From contig JAUYTF010000423.1 in NCBI GenBank assembly GCA_030695285.1, positions 1 through 7,826 of the forward strand: a stretch of DNA of 7,826 nt. The letters run 5' to 3'. This DNA is from Eubacteriales bacterium (GTDB taxonomy: Bacteria > Bacillota > Clostridia > Christensenellales > CAG-138). Positions 5,943 to 7,826 of this stretch are shown one piece after another; the first letter of the stretch is position 1; the number at the start of each line of letters is the position of its first letter. The notes beneath the pieces were generated by a model. That model saw nothing but the letters and a program-made list of their open reading frames with translations. It did not search any database and was not told where the DNA came from. The position numbers and the translations under genes are program-made.

Positions 5943-6149
5943 GAAGGCGTAATGGAAAAAAGTATGACTCAAAACGCTTGATAAGATCGATACAAAATCA
6001 ATCAGTCCTCAAACCCGCTGGGGTTTTGAGACTGCCAGCGCCCTAATGGAAGGCGCAATGAAAAAAACTGATTTATCAAAGACGTCAGGAAAGATAAAGA
6101 AGACTCAATCAGTCCTCAAACCCGTTGGGATTTTGAGACTGCCAGCGCC
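5943..6149. repeat. Imperfect tandem duplication (about 107 bp) copying the galE 3' end
   Basis: Two units lie head to tail. The block 5998-6042 matches 6105-6149 at 43 of 45 bases (differences at 6018/6125 and 6023/6130). The second block, GAAGGCGTAATG (5943-5954), matches GAAGGCGCAATG (6049-6060) at 11 of 12, each followed by an A-run. The period is 106-107 bases. The middles (about 5961-5997 and 6067-6104) have diverged strongly. The unit therefore carries the last codons of galE plus about 60 bases of downstream sequence. Confidence 0.85.
6001..6042 (-). pseudogene. Duplicated C-terminal fragment of galE
   Basis: On the minus strand this stretch encodes RWQSQNPSGFED and a TGA stop, against RWQSQNPNGFED and TGA in the intact galE. 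It has no start codon or ribosome binding site. The 107-base period also puts it in a different frame from the intact gene, so it is a fragment and not translated as read-through. The sequence can also fold back (CAGT/ACTG, CTCAAA/TTTTGAG, CCC/GGG with bulges), so it could still act as a 3' hairpin. Confidence 0.65.
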
Positions 6150-7122
6150 AGGCATCCGCGCACATACGCTTGATGCCGTATTCCGCGCGCCAGCCGAGCC
6201 CCTTTGCCGCCTTCTCCGGGTCGGCGTAGCAGGCGGCAACGTCTCCCGCACGGCGGCCGACAAGTTTATAGGGCAGCTTTTTGCCGCAGGCCTTTTCAAA
6301 AGCGTGCAGCACGTCCAGCACCGAATAGCCAACGCCCGTGCCGAGATTATAGGTAGAAACACCCGCGCCGCTTTCCAGCTTCTTGAGCGCGGCGACGTGG
6401 CCCTTTGCCAGATCGACCACGTGGATGTAGTCGCGCACGCCTGTGCCGTCATGCGTGAGGTAATCGCTGCCAAAGATGCGGAGCGCCGGGAGCTTGCCCA
6501 CGGCGACTTGCGCGATAAAAGGCATCAGGTTGTTCGGGACTCCGTTGGGGTCTTCGCCGATCTGCCCGGAGACGTGCGCGCCGACGGGGTTGAAGTAGCG
6601 CAGCAAGCAGATGCGCATTAAGGGCTCGGCCACCGCAACATCGCGCAGCATGTCCTCGATCATCAGTTTGGTGCGCCCGTAGGGGTTGGTCGCCAAGAGC
6701 GCGAAGTCCTCGCGAATCGGCACGCTGACCGGATCTCCGTAGACCGTGGCGCTGCTGGAGAAGACAAAGCGCTCCACGCCGTGTTTTTGCATCGAGAGCA
6801 GAAGGTTAAACGTTGACGACAAGTTGTTTCGGTAGTATTCCAGCGGAATCTGCACGCTCTCGCCGACGGCTTTTAAGCCCGCAAAGTGAATCACCGCGTC
6901 GATGTGATAGCGGGCAAAGAGCGCGTCCGTTGCTAGGGCGTCCGTCAGGTCGACCTCTTCAAAATGAAATGGCCTGCTCGCCAAGGTTCGCAGGCGGGTG
7001 AGCGCTGCGGGCTTGCTGTTGACGAAGTTGTCGGCAATCAGCACGTCGTAGCCCGCGTCCAGGAGTTCCAGCACGGTGTGGCTGCCGATGTATCCGGCAC
7101 CGCCGGTCACGAGAATTCGCAT
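6109..7122 (-). CDS. galE: UDP-glucose 4-epimerase
   Basis: A 337-residue NAD-dependent epimerase of the extended short-chain dehydrogenase family, almost the same length as E. coli GalE (338). It interconverts UDP-glucose and UDP-galactose in the Leloir pathway and in supply of sugars for surface glycans. Motifs: Rossmann GGAGYIG (7-13), the NAD-ribose-contacting DN at 31-32, SSSATVYGD (122-130) with the catalytic Ser, catalytic Tyr148 and Lys152 in YGRTK, RYFNPVGAH (175-183), GEDPNG (189-194) and RDYIHVVDLA (230-239). At the position of E. coli Tyr299 there is Cys298, the small gate residue linked with also accepting N-acetylated UDP-sugars. ATG 7122 fits the family start. AAGGAGA lies rather far upstream, about 13 bases. 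The frame is open for 40 further codons upstream, but that part resembles nothing in GalE. The gene is read from a consensus promoter with a 147-base leader. Its last 13 codons are repeated downstream. Confidence 0.96.
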   Translation of the reverse strand: MRILVTGGAGYIGSHTVLELLDAGYDVLIADNFVNSKPAALTRLRTLASRPFHFEEVDLTDALATDALFARYHIDAVIHFAGLKAVGESVQIPLEYYRNNLSSTFNLLLSMQKHGVERFVFSSSATVYGDPVSVPIREDFALLATNPYGRTKLMIEDMLRDVAVAEPLMRICLLRYFNPVGAHVSGQIGEDPNGVPNNLMPFIAQVAVGKLPALRIFGSDYLTHDGTGVRDYIHVVDLAKGHVAALKKLESGAGVSTYNLGTGVGYSVLDVLHAFEKACGKKLPYKLVGRRAGDVAACYADPEKAAKGLGWRAEYGIKRMCADAWRWQSQNPNGFED

Positions 7123-7275
7123 CAAAACAGAGGGTCTCCTTTCGATTTTTCCGCTCGCGGCAGAGCGCGCGGAGGCGCATAAATTTTTGGGCGGTTGTCC
7201 ATACAACCCATCCATGCCGCAAAAAACGACCCGGCGCGCCAAAACGGACGAAAAACTTCAAACTGGCACACCTCT

Positions 7276-7304
7276 ATTATAGGCGCGCGGACAAAGTCTG
7301 TCAA
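7276..7304 (-). promoter_or_regulatory. Consensus sigma-A promoter of galE
   Basis: On the minus strand the exact hexamers TTGACA (7299-7304) and TATAAT (7276-7281) are separated by exactly 17 bases. Transcription should start near 7269, leaving a leader of about 147 bases before ATG 7122. Such an ideal match suggests strong basal expression. Confidence 0.88.
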
Positions 7305-7322
7305 AGGCGTCAATAAATACAA

Positions 7323-7368
7323 GAAAATCGATAAAAGATGACGGATTTCTATGTAAAAATCGATTTTC
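7323..7368. promoter_or_regulatory. Paired AAAATCGAT sites, possible operator
   Basis: GAAAATCGAT (7323-7332) and ATCGATTTTC (7359-7368) are a perfect 10-bp inverted repeat with a 26-base gap. The right copy is itself the 12-bp palindrome AAAATCGATTTT (7356-7367). Read as direct repeats, AAAATCGAT recurs 32 bases apart, about three helical turns. The pair lies between the galE and NuoE-like promoters. I know no regulator for this motif. Confidence 0.45.
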
Positions 7369-7391
7369 AGCTTTCCTAAATATTATTGCTA

Positions 7392-7400
7392 TGGTATAAT
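7392..7400 (+). promoter_or_regulatory. Extended -10 promoter of the NuoE-like gene
   Basis: TGGTATAAT is an exact TATAAT with the TGn extension. The -35 region at 17-base spacing (TTTCCT, 7372-7377) is poor, as is common for extended -10 promoters. Transcription would start near 7407, about 53 bases before ATG 7460. Confidence 0.7.
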
Positions 7401-7415
7401 TCACCTTGGCTTATG

Positions 7416-7436
7416 CCGGCCTTGCGCCGGTTTTTT
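7416..7436 (+). terminator. Terminator-like hairpin in the NuoE leader
   Basis: CCGGC (7416-7420), loop CTTGC and GCCGG (7426-7430) are followed directly by six T (7431-7436). It has the shape of a short intrinsic terminator, yet begins only about 10 bases after the predicted transcription start and before the ribosome binding site. It may be an attenuator, a pause site, a 5' stabilising hairpin, or the end of an unseen upstream transcript. Confidence 0.55.
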
Positions 7437-7459
7437 GAATCACCCAGAGGAGGAAGAGT

Positions 7460-7826
7460 ATGGCAAAGCAGAAAACTGTCGTTCCATTTCGCGGAACGCA
7501 GGAGCAGGAGAAACAGCTTTTACAGTTCATAGCGGACAACAAAGAAGTTCCGGGCGCATTGATGCCTGTGCTTCAGCAGGCGCAGGAGCTCTATGGTTAC
7601 CTGCCCATCGAAGTGCAAACCAAGATTGCAAAAGGTCTGAGCATTTCGGTTGAGGAAGTCTATCAGGTCGTCACTTTTTACTCGCAGTTTTCGCTCAACC
7701 CCACGGGCAAACACCGCGTCGCGGTTTGCCTGGGTACGGCTTGCTACGTCAAAGGCGCGCAGAATATCTTAGAAGAGCTCGAAAAGCAGCTCGGCGTCAA
7801 AGCTGGCGGCACCACGCCGGACGGCG
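7460..7826 (+). CDS. nuoE: NuoE-like [2Fe-2S] NAD(H) oxidoreductase subunit (3' truncated)
   Basis: The first 122 residues of a protein of the NuoE / 24-kDa complex I subunit family, cut off by the window end (full members are about 150-170 residues). It starts at ATG 7460 after AGAGGAGG (7446-7453). The N-terminal helical part contains PGALMPVLQQAQELYGYLP (31-49) and VYQVVTFYSQFSLNP (68-82 region). The thioredoxin-like domain follows, with the first two cluster ligands Cys90 and Cys95 in CLGTACYVKGA; the other two Cys should lie beyond the edge. In anaerobic Bacillota such subunits pair with a NuoF-like flavoprotein and often an [FeFe]-hydrogenase (HndA/HydC type), moving electrons between NAD(P)H, ferredoxin and H2, rather than sitting in a full complex I. 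The partner genes are not visible, so nuoE is used as the family name only. Confidence 0.9.
   Translation, partial: MAKQKTVVPFRGTQEQEKQLLQFIADNKEVPGALMPVLQQAQELYGYLPIEVQTKIAKGLSISVEEVYQVVTFYSQFSLNPTGKHRVAVCLGTACYVKGAQNILEELEKQLGVKAGGTTPDG

Larger units (their letters stand above)
7123..7459. other. Divergent control region between galE and the NuoE-like gene
   Basis: These 337 bases hold no supportable gene. They contain, left to right, the galE leader (about 7123-7269), which has a small hairpin GGTTGT/ACAACC (7193-7198, 7203-7208), the galE promoter (7276-7304), a pair of AAAATCGAT sites (7323-7368), an extended -10 promoter reading + (7392-7400), a terminator-like hairpin (7416-7436) and the NuoE ribosome binding site. 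I recognise no known riboswitch in the galE leader. Confidence 0.7.

Noticed and set aside
4970..6046. Long + strand open frame of 358 codons
   Set aside because: It is antisense to the nucleotidyltransferase, whose minus-strand frame has family motifs, a ribosome binding site and a terminator. The + frame is His/Val/Arg-rich shadow sequence that runs on into the galE-end repeat.
6061..6108. Possible galE terminator in the spacer after its stop
   Set aside because: A run of seven T exists on the minus strand, but the preceding stem is only 4 bp (CTGA/TCAG), too weak to call.
7123..7242. 40-codon in-frame N-terminal extension of galE
   Set aside because: It would start with TTG without a ribosome binding site. 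Family members start at MRILVTGG, and 337 residues from ATG 7122 already matches the normal GalE length.

Overview
The window looks like chromosomal DNA from a Gram-positive-type anaerobe, most likely a Clostridia-class Bacillota. The reasons are AGGAGG-type ribosome binding sites, sigma-A-like promoters (one is the exact consensus TTGACA-N17-TATAAT) and gene families typical of Clostridia: a MRIWAK-type small protein, a clostridial-style flavin reductase, a GxGSRxGGLKQ nucleotidyltransferase and a NuoE-like subunit. GC content looks like the mid-50s percent by eye. I see no rRNA, tRNA, CRISPR array, transposase, integrase or phage gene.

Layout. On the + strand, bases 1-1271 hold the C-terminal part of a secreted or surface protein: two Ig-like domains, one interrupted by an acidic Pro/Thr/Ala/Ser stretch, then an OB-fold-like tail. 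A 100-residue conserved protein of unknown function follows from a GTG start at 1279, and then a flavin reductase family protein (1654-2169). A strong two-way terminator at 2212-2252 separates these from a convergent pyridoxamine-phosphate-oxidase-like flavoprotein (2313-2780, minus). Next on the minus strand is a large polytopic O-antigen ligase/polymerase-like membrane protein (2933-4546). Divergent from it is a tiny 52-residue lipoprotein gene (4714-4872, +) with its own very good promoter. Another two-way terminator lies at 4932-4971. Two minus-strand sugar-nucleotide genes follow: a nucleotidyltransferase (4973-5899) and UDP-glucose 4-epimerase galE (6109-7122). Between them is an imperfect tandem duplication that copies the last 13 codons of galE. 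A 337-bp divergent control region (7123-7459) carries the galE promoter, a paired AAAATCGAT motif and an extended -10 promoter with a terminator-like hairpin for the last gene, a NuoE-like [2Fe-2S] subunit cut off by the window end.

How the genes relate. GalE, the nucleotidyltransferase and the O-antigen-ligase-like protein fit a cell-surface polysaccharide theme: UDP-sugar formation and interconversion, then polymerisation or transfer of glycan chains. They are probably separate transcription units. The two small flavin/FMN proteins and the NuoE-like subunit are unlinked redox genes. I do not see a clearly new multi-gene system. The most unusual items are the micro-lipoprotein with S-x-G-N repeats and an operator-like dyad on its -10, the duplicated galE end, the interrupted Ig-like domain, and the leader hairpin and palindromes before the NuoE-like gene.
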